A DNA stretch of 64,000 bases from Actinoplanes sp. M2I2 (GCF_023544445.1 NZ_JALPVJ010000001.1:434001-498000); one strand, 5' to 3'. Shown: positions 46,318 through 58,313, counted from the first letter of the stretch. The notes: generated by a model not told the origin, from the letters alone. Numbers and translations are program-made.

Positions 46318-47502
46318 GTGCTCAAGGTGGGGTTGACCGGCGGGATCGGTGCGGGCAAGAGCTCGGTGGCGCGGCGCCTGGCCGAGCGGGGTGCGGTGAT
46401 CATCGACGCCGACGCGCTGGCCCGCGAGGTGGTCGCCCCCGGCACCGACGGGCTGGCCGAGATCGTCACGGCGTTCGGGGCGGGCGTGCTGACGGCCGGC
46501 GGTGAGCTCGACCGGCCCGCCCTGGCCGCCCAGGTCTTCGGCGACGACCAGGCCCGCCGCCGGCTGGAAAAGATCATCCACCCCCGGGTACGCGCCCGGA
46601 CCGCCGAGCTGGTCGCCGGCGCCCCGGCCGAGGCGGTCGTCGTCAACGACGTGCCGCTGCTGGTCGAGACCGGGCTGGCCCCCTCGTACCATCTGGTGAT
46701 CGTGGTCGAGGCCGGCCGCGAGGTGCGGGTCCGGCGCCTCGTCGAGTCCCGCGGCATGACCGCCGAGCAGGCCGGGGCCCGCATCGCCGCCCAGGCCGAC
46801 GACACCGCGCGCCGCCGCGCCGCCGACGTGGTGCTGACCAACGACGGCCCGCTCGACGAGCTGAACGCTCAGGTCGACCGGCTGTATGCGACGAGGCTAC
46901 GGCCGTACGAGGAGAATTTGCGCCTGCGGGCCTCTGCCCGCCCCGACCGCCGGCTGCACATCGCCGACCCCGACCCCACCTGGCCCGACCAGGCCGCCCG
47001 CCTGATCGCCCGGATCGAGCACGCGCTGCCCGCGGGCCACCCGGTGTCGCACATCGGCTCGACGGCCGTGCCCGGACTGCCGGCCAAGGACGTCATCGAC
47101 CTCATGCTGGCCGTGCGCACCCTCGACGAGGCCGACGTGCTGGCCGACCGGCTGGCCGCGGCCGGCTTTCCGAAGCGGTCGGGCGAGTGGGTCGACAACG
47201 CGCGCGGCATGCCCGGCGAGACCTGGCCCAAGCGCCTGCACGGCGGGGCCGACCCCGGTCGTACGGTGAATCTGCACGTCCGGGTGACCGGCTCGCCGGG
47301 CTGGCGGTTCGCCCTGCTCATGCGCGACCACCTGCGGGCCGTGCCCGAGGCGCGCGACGGCTACGCGGCGGCCAAGGCGCGGTGGTCGGCCGAGCACCAC
47401 GACCGTTACACGTATGCCGAGGCCAAGGAGCCGTGGTTCGACGAGGAGGCCCGGGCCGCCGACGACTGGGCCGAGTCCACCGGCTGGCAGCCGGACTGCT
47501 GA
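46318..47502 (+). CDS. coaE: Dephospho-CoA kinase with C-terminal UPF0157 (GrpB-like) domain
   Basis: Phosphorylates dephospho-CoA in the last step of CoA synthesis. Of 394 residues, the first 200 are the kinase (P-loop LTGGIGAGKSS, IIDADALAREVV, VNDVPLLVETGL). From about 212 onward is a UPF0157 domain (DPTWPDQAARLIARIEHAL, HIGSTAVPGLPAKDVIDLMLAV, LHVRVTGSPGWRFALLMRDHLR), a nucleotidyltransferase-like fold. The same fusion occurs in mycobacterial CoaE, where the second domain is thought to help folding. GTG at 46318 with no clear ribosome binding site; CAATACT upstream may serve as a near-leaderless -10. Confidence 0.94.
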   Translation: MLKVGLTGGIGAGKSSVARRLAERGAVIIDADALAREVVAPGTDGLAEIVTAFGAGVLTAGGELDRPALAAQVFGDDQARRRLEKIIHPRVRARTAELVAGAPAEAVVVNDVPLLVETGLAPSYHLVIVVEAGREVRVRRLVESRGMTAEQAGARIAAQADDTARRRAADVVLTNDGPLDELNAQVDRLYATRLRPYEENLRLRASARPDRRLHIADPDPTWPDQAARLIARIEHALPAGHPVSHIGSTAVPGLPAKDVIDLMLAVRTLDEADVLADRLAAAGFPKRSGEWVDNARGMPGETWPKRLHGGADPGRTVNLHVRVTGSPGWRFALLMRDHLRAVPEARDGYAAAKARWSAEHHDRYTYAEAKEPWFDEEARAADDWAESTGWQPDC

Positions 47503-47853
47503 GCGGCGCGCGACGCGTCCGGGTGACGGAAGAAACGGTCGGGGTCAGCCGTTGGAAGAAGGGCGCTCGCGGCGGCCGGTCTGCGCTGGGCGCGACCACC
47601 CGCGGGTGCGCTCGCCGGTAAGCCGGGGCGCAACGACCACGAGCCGGCCGAGGGAACCTGTGGTTGGCCCCGCTCGGTGCCGGGCGGCCGCCGCGAGCGG
47701 CCTACCCGATCAGGGTAGGCGCGCCGCACAACCGGGAACAATGCCGCCGGACAGGGCCGAATGTGCACCCTGCGCACGCCCGTCCCACACGGTCGCCCGG
47801 CCGCCCGGCGCGACCCGGAAAACTTGTCATACCCCCGACGTACGGTAGGTCCC
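47503..47853. other. 351-base region between coaE and uvrB, no gene
   Basis: No supported ORF; the frame that extends uvrB leftward to 47761 has no start with a good site. The first half is very GC-rich, with an inverted repeat around ctacccgatcagggtag (47702-47718). I see no clear LexA box of the GAACN4GTTC type. Confidence 0.5.
47841..47846 (+). promoter_or_regulatory. Predicted -10 element of a leaderless promoter for uvrB
   Basis: TACGGT lies seven bases before the uvrB ATG; TTGTCA is nearby at 47824-47829 but its spacing suits TAGGTC (47845-47850) better. No real ribosome binding site is present. Confidence 0.4.
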
Positions 47854-49968
<2,115 letters not shown>

Positions 49969-49993
49969 GTCGATTCCCGGTGGTGGCCGTGCG

Positions 49994-49999
49994 TAGTCT
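49994..49999 (+). promoter_or_regulatory. Predicted -10 element of a leaderless promoter for the tandem GNAT gene
   Basis: TAGTCT lies six bases before the ATG at 50006 with no ribosome binding site. Confidence 0.55.
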
Positions 50000-50005
50000 G
50001 GCCGG

Positions 50006-51001
50006 ATGACCCCGACCGGCCAGACCCCGACCGGCCAGACCCCGACCGGCCAGACCAGCTGGACCGAATTGACCGGCCTGCCGGCGGAGCTTCTCGCCCT
50101 CGCCGAACGCTGCCTCGCGGCCGACGGTGGGCTGCCGCTGGCCGCCGACCCCGGCTTCCTGGGGCGGCGCTGGGCGGGGGAGGACGTGTCGGCGTTCGGG
50201 CTGCGGGCCGGTGACGGAACCCTGCTGGCCGCCGGCGCCGTCCGGCTCACACCGGCCGGGCCGGCCTTCACCGGGCTGGTCGACCCGGCCGCCCGCGGCC
50301 GGGGCCTCGGCTCGGAGCTGCTCGACTACGGCCTGACGCTGACCGGCGGCGACGACAGCCCGGCCGGTGCTCATGCGGCCGGTGCTCATGCCGCGGGTCC
50401 CGCGGACGGGGAGCATGACTCCACCGGCGGGGTCGTCACGGTGGAAAGCGAGACGCTGACCGACGACGCGGCGGCGCTGTTCGCCTCGCGCGGGCTGCGG
50501 CAGGTGTTCGCCGAGGACGTCCTGCGCATCGACCTCACCGGCACGTCACTGCCCGGGTCGACCTGGCCCGACGGCGCGACCATGACGAGCTGGAGCAAGC
50601 CCGTGGCGGGCCGCTTCCACGCCACCTATCACGCGTCGTTCCAGGACCGGCCCGGCTTCCCCGGCGACCCGGCCGACGAGTGGATCGCCGAGAACGAGGA
50701 CGACGACGACTTCCTGCCCGACTGTTCGCTGCTGGTCACGCTGCCCGACCTGGGCGACGCCGGCTTCATCACCGCGGCCCGCGGCTGGCTGGTCCAGGTC
50801 GGCGTGGTGCCCACCGCCCGCCGCCGCGGCCTGGCCGCCGCGCTGATCACCGAGTCCCTGACGCGCATGCGCGCCGCCGGCAACACCCAAGCCCACCTGA
50901 CCGTCAACGTCAACAACCCGGGCGCGGCCGAGCTCTACCGCCGCCTCGGCTTCACCGACCGCGGCCGCCGAGCCCGCTTCCAACCCGCCTCGCCGGTCTG
51001 A
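50006..51001 (+). CDS. Tandem GNAT acetyltransferase
   Basis: A 331-residue protein with two GNAT folds. The first (about 20-160) keeps the GLVDPAARGRGLGSELL acetyl-CoA loop; the second (about 180-325) has VGVVPTARRRGLAAALI and the final strand-helix AELYRRLGFTDRGRRARF. Double-GNAT proteins of this kind include mycothiol synthase MshD and various unknowns; I do not claim MshD. The start opens with three copies of TPTGQ (15-bp DNA repeat), and there is a second 15-bp duplication coding GAHAAGAHAAG. Two degraded copies of its 3' end follow the stop. Confidence 0.82.
   Translation: MTPTGQTPTGQTPTGQTSWTELTGLPAELLALAERCLAADGGLPLAADPGFLGRRWAGEDVSAFGLRAGDGTLLAAGAVRLTPAGPAFTGLVDPAARGRGLGSELLDYGLTLTGGDDSPAGAHAAGAHAAGPADGEHDSTGGVVTVESETLTDDAAALFASRGLRQVFAEDVLRIDLTGTSLPGSTWPDGATMTSWSKPVAGRFHATYHASFQDRPGFPGDPADEWIAENEDDDDFLPDCSLLVTLPDLGDAGFITAARGWLVQVGVVPTARRRGLAAALITESLTRMRAAGNTQAHLTVNVNNPGAAELYRRLGFTDRGRRARFQPASPV
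50009..50053. repeat. 15-bp tandem repeat at the GNAT gene start, three perfect copies
   Basis: Identical units at 50009-50023, 50024-50038 and 50039-50053 (accccgaccggccag) directly after the ATG. They encode TPTGQ three times and precede the conserved domain. Confidence 0.9.
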
Positions 51002-51016
51002 TCGGGAACCGTCAGC

Positions 51017-51204
51017 GCGGCTGGGCTCTACCGCCGTCTCGGCTTCGCCGTCCGCGTCCGCCGAGCCCGGTTTCGACCGGACTCGCTGAGCTGGTCGTGG
51101 AGGCATCAGTACGTCCGGCTTCTGCCGCGTCTCGGCTTCGCCGACCGGGGGCCGCCGAACCCGCTTCCCACTCGGCTCGCCGGCCTGATCGCGGAGGCAT
51201 CAGC
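51017..51204 (+). pseudogene. Two decayed tandem copies of the 3' end of the preceding GNAT gene
   Basis: The last stretch of the GNAT gene and its trailing bases (50924-51016, from the codons for AELYRRLGF through the stop) recur at 51017-51109 and again at 51110-51204. All three share the core phrase ctacCGCCGtCTCGGCTTC-type sequence, a Gly/Arg-rich middle and an ending like gatcgnggaggcatcagcg. Copies 2 and 3 carry substitutions and small indels that break the frame. Unit length is about 93-95 bp. No start codon or domain survives, so they are unlikely to be expressed. Confidence 0.75.
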
Positions 51205-51362
51205 GTGCCCGAAGCGGGTACACGCCGTTGCGCTCGGGGTCGGACAGCCGAGCGGAGCCGCTCTCGGCGCGATCCCTGTGCGCCGCAGGTCGGGTGGACC
51301 GGGCCGCCGGAGCGTACGGGCGACTGGGCCTTGGTGTGGACGTTCTCGGGGGTGAGCCGTTG
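51205..51362. other. Non-coding spacer before the VOC gene
   Basis: With the decayed copies above it makes a 361-base gap between genes. The minus strand has an open frame ending at 51200 with DPERNGVYPLRAR, but it lies opposite the VOC gene and has no start or motif; I see nothing else. Confidence 0.4.
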
Positions 51363-52091
51363 ATGATCCGGTGGGTGGATGCCTTTCTTGACCGGCCGGT
51401 CGGGTCGCTGGACGCTGCTGTCGCGTTCTGGGCTTCGGTGACCGGCTCGGAGCCGGCACCGCAGAAGGATCCCGGGTTCGTGCGGCTGACGACGGCCGCG
51501 GGCGATGACTGGCTGGAGATCCAGGGTGTGCGCGAGGGGCCCGGCGGCCACCACCCCGATCTCTGGGTCGACGACCTCGCCGCCTTCAACGGGCGGGCGC
51601 TCAGTGCCGGGGCCACGATGCTGATCGACCACGGCAGCTGGCAGACGTTGCGGTCGCCCGCGGGGCTGCCCTTCTGCACGGCCGCGTGGCGCGGTCAGCA
51701 CGTACGGCCGAGGCCTTACAACGGCCCGGCCGGGGTGAGCCTGCGACCGCATCAGCTCTGCTTCGACCTCGCGCCTTCCTTGTACGACGACGAGGTGCGC
51801 TTCTGGCAGACGGTGACCGGGTGGCGTCTCGACCCGGGCGAGCAGGAGGACGAGTTCGTGCGGCTGCAGCCCGAGCCGCCGATTCCCGTCCGTTTCCTGG
51901 TGCAGCGGCTCGGCGAGGAACGCCCCGCGTCGGCTCACCTGGACGTGTCCTGCTCCGACATTCCGGCCGCCCGATCGTGGCACGAGTCGCTGGGTGCCAC
52001 GATCGTCGGCGAGTGGCCGCACTGGACGACGCTCCGCGATCCGGCCGGCGGCGTCTACTGCCTCACCGAAGGTGACCCGGCCGAGGACTGA
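51363..52091 (+). CDS. VOC-family (glyoxalase/bleomycin-resistance fold) protein
   Basis: A 242-residue protein with two beta-alpha-beta-beta-beta modules of the vicinal oxygen chelate fold (module 1: AVAFWASVTGSEPAPQKDPGFVRL...HHPDLWVDDLAAF; module 2: VRFWQTVTGWRLDPGEQEDEFVRL...SAHLDVSCSDIPAARSWHESLGATIVGEWPHWTTLRDPAGGVYCLT). Such proteins may be metalloenzymes or drug-binding proteins; ligand residues for a metal are not all evident. ATG at 51363; the longer frame to 51228 has no supporting site. Function unassigned. Confidence 0.8.
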   Translation: MIRWVDAFLDRPVGSLDAAVAFWASVTGSEPAPQKDPGFVRLTTAAGDDWLEIQGVREGPGGHHPDLWVDDLAAFNGRALSAGATMLIDHGSWQTLRSPAGLPFCTAAWRGQHVRPRPYNGPAGVSLRPHQLCFDLAPSLYDDEVRFWQTVTGWRLDPGEQEDEFVRLQPEPPIPVRFLVQRLGEERPASAHLDVSCSDIPAARSWHESLGATIVGEWPHWTTLRDPAGGVYCLTEGDPAED

Positions 52092-52143
52092 GGCCGCTGC
52101 GAGAGCCGACGAGCGCTGCGGACGTGCGGCGGTAGCTGATCGC

Positions 52144-52476
52144 TCACTCGGTCGTGAAGTTGTGTTCCGGGCCGGGACGGTCGCCGGCCGGCACGTCAAG
52201 GTAGTGCTCGACGAGCGGCGGCTTGGCGAAGAACTCGCCGATCAAGCCGCGCCACCGCGGGAAGCGTTCGCTGTTGCGGAAGTTCTCGCTGTGCGCCTCC
52301 AGACTCTCCCACTCGACCAGCAGCACGAAACGCGACGGCGACTCGACGCCGCGGGTCATCCGCACCGAGAGGCAGCCCGGTGTGGTGGCCAGGATCGGAT
52401 GGGCGATCTTGTACGCGGCGGCGAAGCCCTCTTCGGAGCCGGGAATGACGTCGATCAGCGCGACCTCGAGAACCAT
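52144..52476 (-). CDS. Antibiotic biosynthesis monooxygenase (ABM) fold protein
   Basis: A 110-residue ferredoxin-like barrel protein: MVLEVALIDVIPGSEEGFAAAYKIAHPILATTPGCLSVRMTRGVE...FVLLVEWESLEAHSENFRNSERFPRWRGLI...VEHYLD. The order of strands, the helix with repeated Phe, and the closing VEHYLDV match ABM domains (small dimeric oxygenases or heme or quinol binders). Which reaction it runs is unknown. GGAAGG lies nine bases upstream of the ATG. It is convergent with the VOC gene. Confidence 0.85.
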   Translation of the reverse strand: MVLEVALIDVIPGSEEGFAAAYKIAHPILATTPGCLSVRMTRGVESPSRFVLLVEWESLEAHSENFRNSERFPRWRGLIGEFFAKPPLVEHYLDVPAGDRPGPEHNFTTE

Positions 52477-52929
52477 GGTCGACAGCCTTCCACACCTCCT
52501 TCAAACTAGGGTCCTAGGACGCCCACCGAACCGGTGCCAGACCTGCCACGCCGCTGCCAACGGGCTTCCTCCCCGCCGGTATCGGCGGGTCACGTCCACG
52601 CCGGTGCTGACGGGCTACTCCAAGCCGGCAGGCGTCGATCTGCCCGTCGAACTGATTGTCTTCGGCGTATCCGGCCGAGTGCCTGAGGGACTGGTTCCCG
52701 CGTCAAGGCGGCCCGGCATGGCCTCCGGCGGTGTGCGCGATGCGAAACTTCGGTAGGTATCGCCGCTTTAGTCATGCCGCGGTCTGCCTGATAGCAGGAG
52801 TGACCGCGAGGAGTGCCCCCAGGCGAGGTAGCGTGGGAGATGGCCGCTCCGGAGCTTGCCGCAGAATGAGACTCGACACGGTTTGCCGGGGTGCTATGCC
52901 GCTGTGCCGTTCCATGCGACACAATGGCT
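52477..52929. other. Gene-free stretch upstream of the riboswitch
   Basis: About 450 bases with no supported ORF, RNA or repeat on either strand. It probably holds the terC promoter and the ABM promoter; I could not pick a convincing -35/-10 pair. Confidence 0.4.
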
Positions 52930-53045
52930 GCCGAAGGAGGGGAGTATTCCTTCGCGCCGGTCTCGTCAACACGGAACGCCCACCCCCTACAGGGCGCGCC
53001 CGGGGCCGGCGGTCGCCATAGGCGGCGGAAGAGACCTCCGACAGT
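52930..53045 (+). ncRNA. yybP-ykoY (manganese-sensing) riboswitch
   Basis: Sits 70 bases upstream of a TerC-family gene, the usual host of this riboswitch. It contains the hallmark pieces in order: the purine-rich GGGGAGTA loop (52939-52946), CGTCAACA (52964-52971) and AGAGACCTCC (53030-53039), with the GGAGG of the 5' arm complementary to the CCTCC of the 3' arm (P1). Downstream, cactgt (53053-53058) can pair with acagtg (53091-53096), and the GGAGG ribosome binding site (53103-53107) is nearby. Translational control is therefore likely, with Mn2+ as the expected ligand. Family knowledge, not a search, supports the ligand. Confidence 0.78.
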
Positions 53046-53113
53046 CGCACGCCACTGTTCCCGCCACTCCCGGTGCGGGCGCAGCGCCGCACAGTGTCTG
53101 CCGGAGGCTTTAG

Positions 53114-54115
53114 TTGAACATTTCCGCCTGGGTCTGGATCGTCACCCTGGTTGCCGTCCTCGCCGTTCTGGCGGTCGACCTGCTGATCGTCGGCCGGCGT
53201 CCGCACGAGCCTTCGATGAAGGAGTCGGGTGGCTGGGTCGCGTTCTACATCGCCCTCGCGCTCGCCTTCGGCGTCGGTATCTGGATCTTCGCCGGCGGGC
53301 AGCCCGCGGCCGAGTTCTACACCGGCTGGCTCACCGAGTACTCGCTGAGCGTCGACAACCTCTTCATCTTCATGATCATCATGGCCCGGTTCGCCGTGCC
53401 GCGGCAGCTGCAGCAGAAGGTGCTGCTCATCGGCATCGTGCTGGCGCTGGTGATGCGCGGCGCGTTCATCGCTGCCGGCGCCGCACTGATCGCGCAGTTC
53501 TCCTGGGTCTTCTACATCTTCGGCCTGTTCCTGGTCTACACGGCCTTCTCGCTCCTCAAGGAGGGCCAGAACGACGAGGACGACTTCAAGGAGAACGTGC
53601 TCGTGCGCTGGGCCAAGCGCGCCCTGCCCGTCTCGTCGTCGTTCGGCCCGGGCACGATGACCGTGGTCTCCGAGACCGGCAAGCGGCTGTTCACGCCGAT
53701 GCTCATCGTGATGATCGCCATCGGCACGACCGACCTGCTGTTCGCGCTCGACTCGATCCCGGCGATCTTCGGCATCACCAAGGAGCCGTACCTCGTCTTC
53801 ACCGCGAACGTGTTCGCGCTGATGGGCCTGCGGCAGCTGTTCTTCCTGCTCGGCGGTCTGCTCGAGCGGCTGGTCTACCTCAACTACGGCCTGTCCGCGG
53901 TGCTCGCCTTCATCGGTGTGAAGCTCTTCCTGGAGGCGCTGCACACCAACACCATCCCGTTCATCAACGGCGGGCACGGCGTGCACTGGGCACCGGAGAT
54001 CCCGATCTGGCTGTCCCTGCTGATCATCATCGGCACCCTGGGCATCGCCACCGCGGCAAGCCTGATCAAATCCTCCCGAGACGCCAAGAAACCGCTGGCA
54101 GGCTCGAACCACTGA
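53114..54115 (+). CDS. TerC-family integral membrane protein (Alx/MntX type)
   Basis: A 333-residue protein with eight to nine helices and the TerC signatures EYSLSVDNLFIFMIIMARF and TTDLLFALDSIPAIFGITKEP, whose acidic residues in membrane helices are thought to bind cations. In other bacteria relatives under yybP-ykoY control export manganese or handle metal loading at the membrane; here the riboswitch upstream supports a Mn2+-linked role. TTG start at 53114, chosen for GGAGG six bases upstream. A near-perfect hairpin lies 215 bases downstream. Confidence 0.9.
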   Translation: MNISAWVWIVTLVAVLAVLAVDLLIVGRRPHEPSMKESGGWVAFYIALALAFGVGIWIFAGGQPAAEFYTGWLTEYSLSVDNLFIFMIIMARFAVPRQLQQKVLLIGIVLALVMRGAFIAAGAALIAQFSWVFYIFGLFLVYTAFSLLKEGQNDEDDFKENVLVRWAKRALPVSSSFGPGTMTVVSETGKRLFTPMLIVMIAIGTTDLLFALDSIPAIFGITKEPYLVFTANVFALMGLRQLFFLLGGLLERLVYLNYGLSAVLAFIGVKLFLEALHTNTIPFINGGHGVHWAPEIPIWLSLLIIIGTLGIATAASLIKSSRDAKKPLAGSNH

Positions 54116-54179
54116 GCGGGCGTACCACTGAGCGGGCGTCACTGAGCAGCGGGCTTCACCACTGAGCAGCGGGCTTCAA
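54107..54179. repeat. Short tandem repeats after the TerC gene
   Basis: Degenerate units of the form accactgagcgggcgt and accactgagcagcgggcttc repeat four times, beginning at the last codons of the TerC gene. They are the left flank of the larger repeat region. Confidence 0.7.
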
Positions 54180-54196
54180 CCATGAGAGCAAGGCTT

Positions 54197-54881
54197 GTCG
54201 CAGCGGGGTGGGTGGTACGGACCGCTGCTCACGCCGAGGGCCGCGGTGCGATGAGCAGGGCGCTGGCGCGCCCAGAGCGCTCATCCCACCCCGGCGACGT
54301 GAGTGATGGGTAACGCCCAACTGCAAAAATCAACCCCTCAAGCCACACGGCTTGAGGGGTTGATGGGTTTTCGAGCGTGACCGCTCACGCAGGACGCCCC
54401 CGGGTGGGGTAAGTGCTCTGACCGCCAGTGCCCTGCTCACCTGAAGCGCTGCGGCCTGGGGCTGACGGTTCTTGAACGTGACCGCTTACGCGGATCGCCT
54501 GGCAATGTTCTTGGCGCGCCGACGCCCGGCTCCCCTCAGGTGCTGAGGCTCGATAGGTCGACGGCTTTGATCGCGTCCGCTACGCAGGTCGTCCGGGTGG
54601 TATGGGTGTGCTGGTACGCCGCTCGCCTCAAGCGCTGCAGCTTGAGGGGTCGACGGCTTTGATCGTGTCCGCTTACGCAGGTCGTCCGGGTGGCACGAGC
54701 GCGCTGGCACGCCGCGCCCTGATCGCGTCAAGCGCTGCGGCCTGGGGTTGATCGGGTTTGAGCGTGACCGCTTACGCAGGTCGCCCGGGTGGGGCGAGCG
54801 TTCTGGGCGCGCCAGCGCCCTGCTCGCCCTGCCCGGGCCCTCGGCGGAAGCAGCGGTCCGTACCGCCCACCCCGCTACGAC
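54197..54881. repeat. Inverted-repeat-bounded element with five internal direct repeats
   Basis: A left arm of about 105 bp (54197-54301) is the inverted complement of a right arm (54774-54881) at roughly 85 percent by eye; for example ggtacggaccgctgct (54214-54229) matches the complement of agcagcggtccgtacc (54848-54863). Between them a unit of about 95-100 bp repeats, its core (gagcgtgaccgcttacgcagg) starting at 54373, 54474, 54569, 54661 and 54760. Each unit has a hairpin such as cctcaagcgctgcagcttgagg. No ORF in it looks coding. It resembles a MITE-like or REP-like array; I see no target-site duplication I can confirm. Confidence 0.75.
54331..54374 (+). terminator. Perfect 16-bp hairpin, candidate terC terminator
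   Basis: atcaacccctcaagcc (54331-54346) and ggcttgaggggttgat (54351-54366) are exact complements around a four-base loop, preceded by AAAAA and followed by gggtttt. It is also the first hairpin of the repeat array. Confidence 0.6.
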
Positions 54882-54912
54882 ATCTGCTGTTGACGCTGTT
54901 GACGTTGCTGGA

Positions 54913-56781
<1,869 letters not shown>

Positions 56782-56879
56782 ACACCCATTGTCCCCGGAG
56801 AAAGTTGCGGTCCGGGGTCGGGGTCGATCGACGTTTCAGTCCTCGGTTAAGGGTGCTGCGCCGGAGCCCGCCCGGAGGC

Positions 56880-56885
56880 TAGCGT
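56880..56885 (+). promoter_or_regulatory. Candidate -10 element of the lytic transglycosylase gene
   Basis: TAGCGT about 40 bases before the ATG at 56926, followed by a GGGGAGGA ribosome binding site, so this gene has an ordinary leader. Confidence 0.4.
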
Positions 56886-56925
56886 GCCGCTGCGACAGGC
56901 GCGAACGGGGAGGAAGGCCGGGTTG

Positions 56926-57735
56926 ATGACGCGAGGACGGAAACTGGGCGCGGCGGTGGCCGCGCTGCTCATGGTCACGGGGTGCGGGCTGGTCGGCGGC
57001 AAGGATGACGAGGTGGCCGCTCCGGTGGCGGCCGAGGTGTCCGAGACCCCGGGCGAGACGGCCGATCCGGTCGCGGAGGAGCCGACGCCCGAGCCCGAGG
57101 TGACCACGTCGAAGCCGGCGAGGAAGCCGTCGAAGAGACCGACGAGCAAGCCGCCCGCGGCCGCCGAGCCGACCCAGCCGGTGTTCTGGAGCGAGCTGCC
57201 CGCGTGCGCCCGCCGCGACAAGACCAAGCCGGTCCCGCGCAAGACGGTCAAGAAGGCGCTCAAGGCCGCCTCGGCGCGCGTCTACTGGCGTACCGAGGCT
57301 CCGACCTTGAAGTTGAACTATCCGCTCGTCAAGGCCATCGCCTGGCAGGAGAGCGGCTGGCAGACCAACATCCACAACTGCGACGGCGGCACCGGGGTCA
57401 TGCAGGTGATGCCCGACACCGTCGACATGATCAACAATCGGTTCGGCCTGCAGTACGACGCCCAGAACTACAAGGACAACGCGTTCGTGGGCGCCAACTA
57501 CATCGCGTGGTTCACCCGGTGGGCGGGCCAGAACTACTTCAAGGAGAACTACAACCTCAGCCCGGGCAAGTGCAAGTCGCACACGTCGTGGTGCCTGCTC
57601 AACGTCGTCATCTCGGGCTACAACGCAGGTCAGGGCGGTATCGAGGCGGCGGCGGAGAGCCGGACCCTGCCCAATCCTCAGTACGTGGCGGCGGTGCGTT
57701 CGCTGATGAACCGGTGCGAGTGCGACCAGTTCTGA
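56926..57735 (+). CDS. Lipoprotein lytic transglycosylase (SLT domain)
   Basis: Cleaves peptidoglycan glycan strands outside the membrane. The 269-residue product has a lipoprotein signal (AALLMVTGC, Cys about residue 20), a Pro/Lys/Thr linker (to about 85) and a soluble lytic transglycosylase-like domain: AIAWQESGWQ with the catalytic Glu (about residue 142), GGTGVMQVMPDT, GANYIAWF and VISGYNAGQGG. The linker could span the wall. ATG at 56926 is chosen; the TTG one codon before it is equally placed relative to GGGGAGGA. Confidence 0.9.
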   Translation: MTRGRKLGAAVAALLMVTGCGLVGGKDDEVAAPVAAEVSETPGETADPVAEEPTPEPEVTTSKPARKPSKRPTSKPPAAAEPTQPVFWSELPACARRDKTKPVPRKTVKKALKAASARVYWRTEAPTLKLNYPLVKAIAWQESGWQTNIHNCDGGTGVMQVMPDTVDMINNRFGLQYDAQNYKDNAFVGANYIAWFTRWAGQNYFKENYNLSPGKCKSHTSWCLLNVVISGYNAGQGGIEAAAESRTLPNPQYVAAVRSLMNRCECDQF

Positions 57736-57887
57736 CGGCCGGGATACACTGGATGGCAGTACCCGGGACCTCTTTTGACCCGCTGAACGCGGCGAGTGTA
57801 AGGTCTCGGGGTTGTCGTGTGTCGAAGAAGCTGGCGAGCTGCGATCTATAAACGGCCCGTGCAGCTCACCTTAAGGAGCCTTACGCA

Positions 57888-58313
57888 ATGCCGCCCAAGA
57901 AAAAGACCCATGAGGTGACCCTCGCGCTTGAGGCGGGTAACGCCGCGATGGTCGACCTCGGCAAGATGCTTGGTCCGACCGGGGCCAACATGCGTGCGGT
58001 CAAGGTCGAGTACGACGAGGCGACGGCGAAGAACCGCGGCGAGATCATTCCGGTGATCGTCAGCGTCTACGAGGACCGCAGCCACTCGCTGATCTACAAG
58101 ACGCCGCCGACGAGCTTCCTGATCCGCAAGGCTCTGGGCATCCAGTCGGGCGCTTCCAACCCGCTGACCCAGACCGTCGGCACGCTGAGCAACACGCAGG
58201 TCAAGGAGATCGCCGAGCGCAAGCTCCCCGACCTCAACGCGAACGACATCGACGCCGCGATCCAGATCGTCGCCGGCACCGCCCGCTCCATGGGCGTGAA
58301 GCTCGCTTCCTGA
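57888..58313 (+). CDS. Divergent ribosomal protein L11 paralogue
   Basis: A 141-residue protein clearly of the L11 family: it opens MPPKKKTHEV and ends DLNANDIDAAIQIVAGTARSMGV, and the C-terminal RNA-binding domain (YEDRSHSLIYKTPPTSFLIRKALG) is well kept. The N-terminal domain differs: the proline-rich loop of normal L11 (about residues 18-30, PAPPVGPALG type) is replaced by MVDLGKMLGP, one residue shorter. It stands alone, without the nusG and L1 genes that flank the normal rplK, so it is almost certainly a second copy. AAGGAG precedes the ATG. Role unknown; altered response to thiopeptides or stringent control is a possible inference. Confidence 0.85.
   Translation: MPPKKKTHEVTLALEAGNAAMVDLGKMLGPTGANMRAVKVEYDEATAKNRGEIIPVIVSVYEDRSHSLIYKTPPTSFLIRKALGIQSGASNPLTQTVGTLSNTQVKEIAERKLPDLNANDIDAAIQIVAGTARSMGVKLAS

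Noticed and set aside
47503..47853. LexA/SOS box before uvrB
   Set aside because: No GAACN4GTTC-type palindrome could be found by eye.
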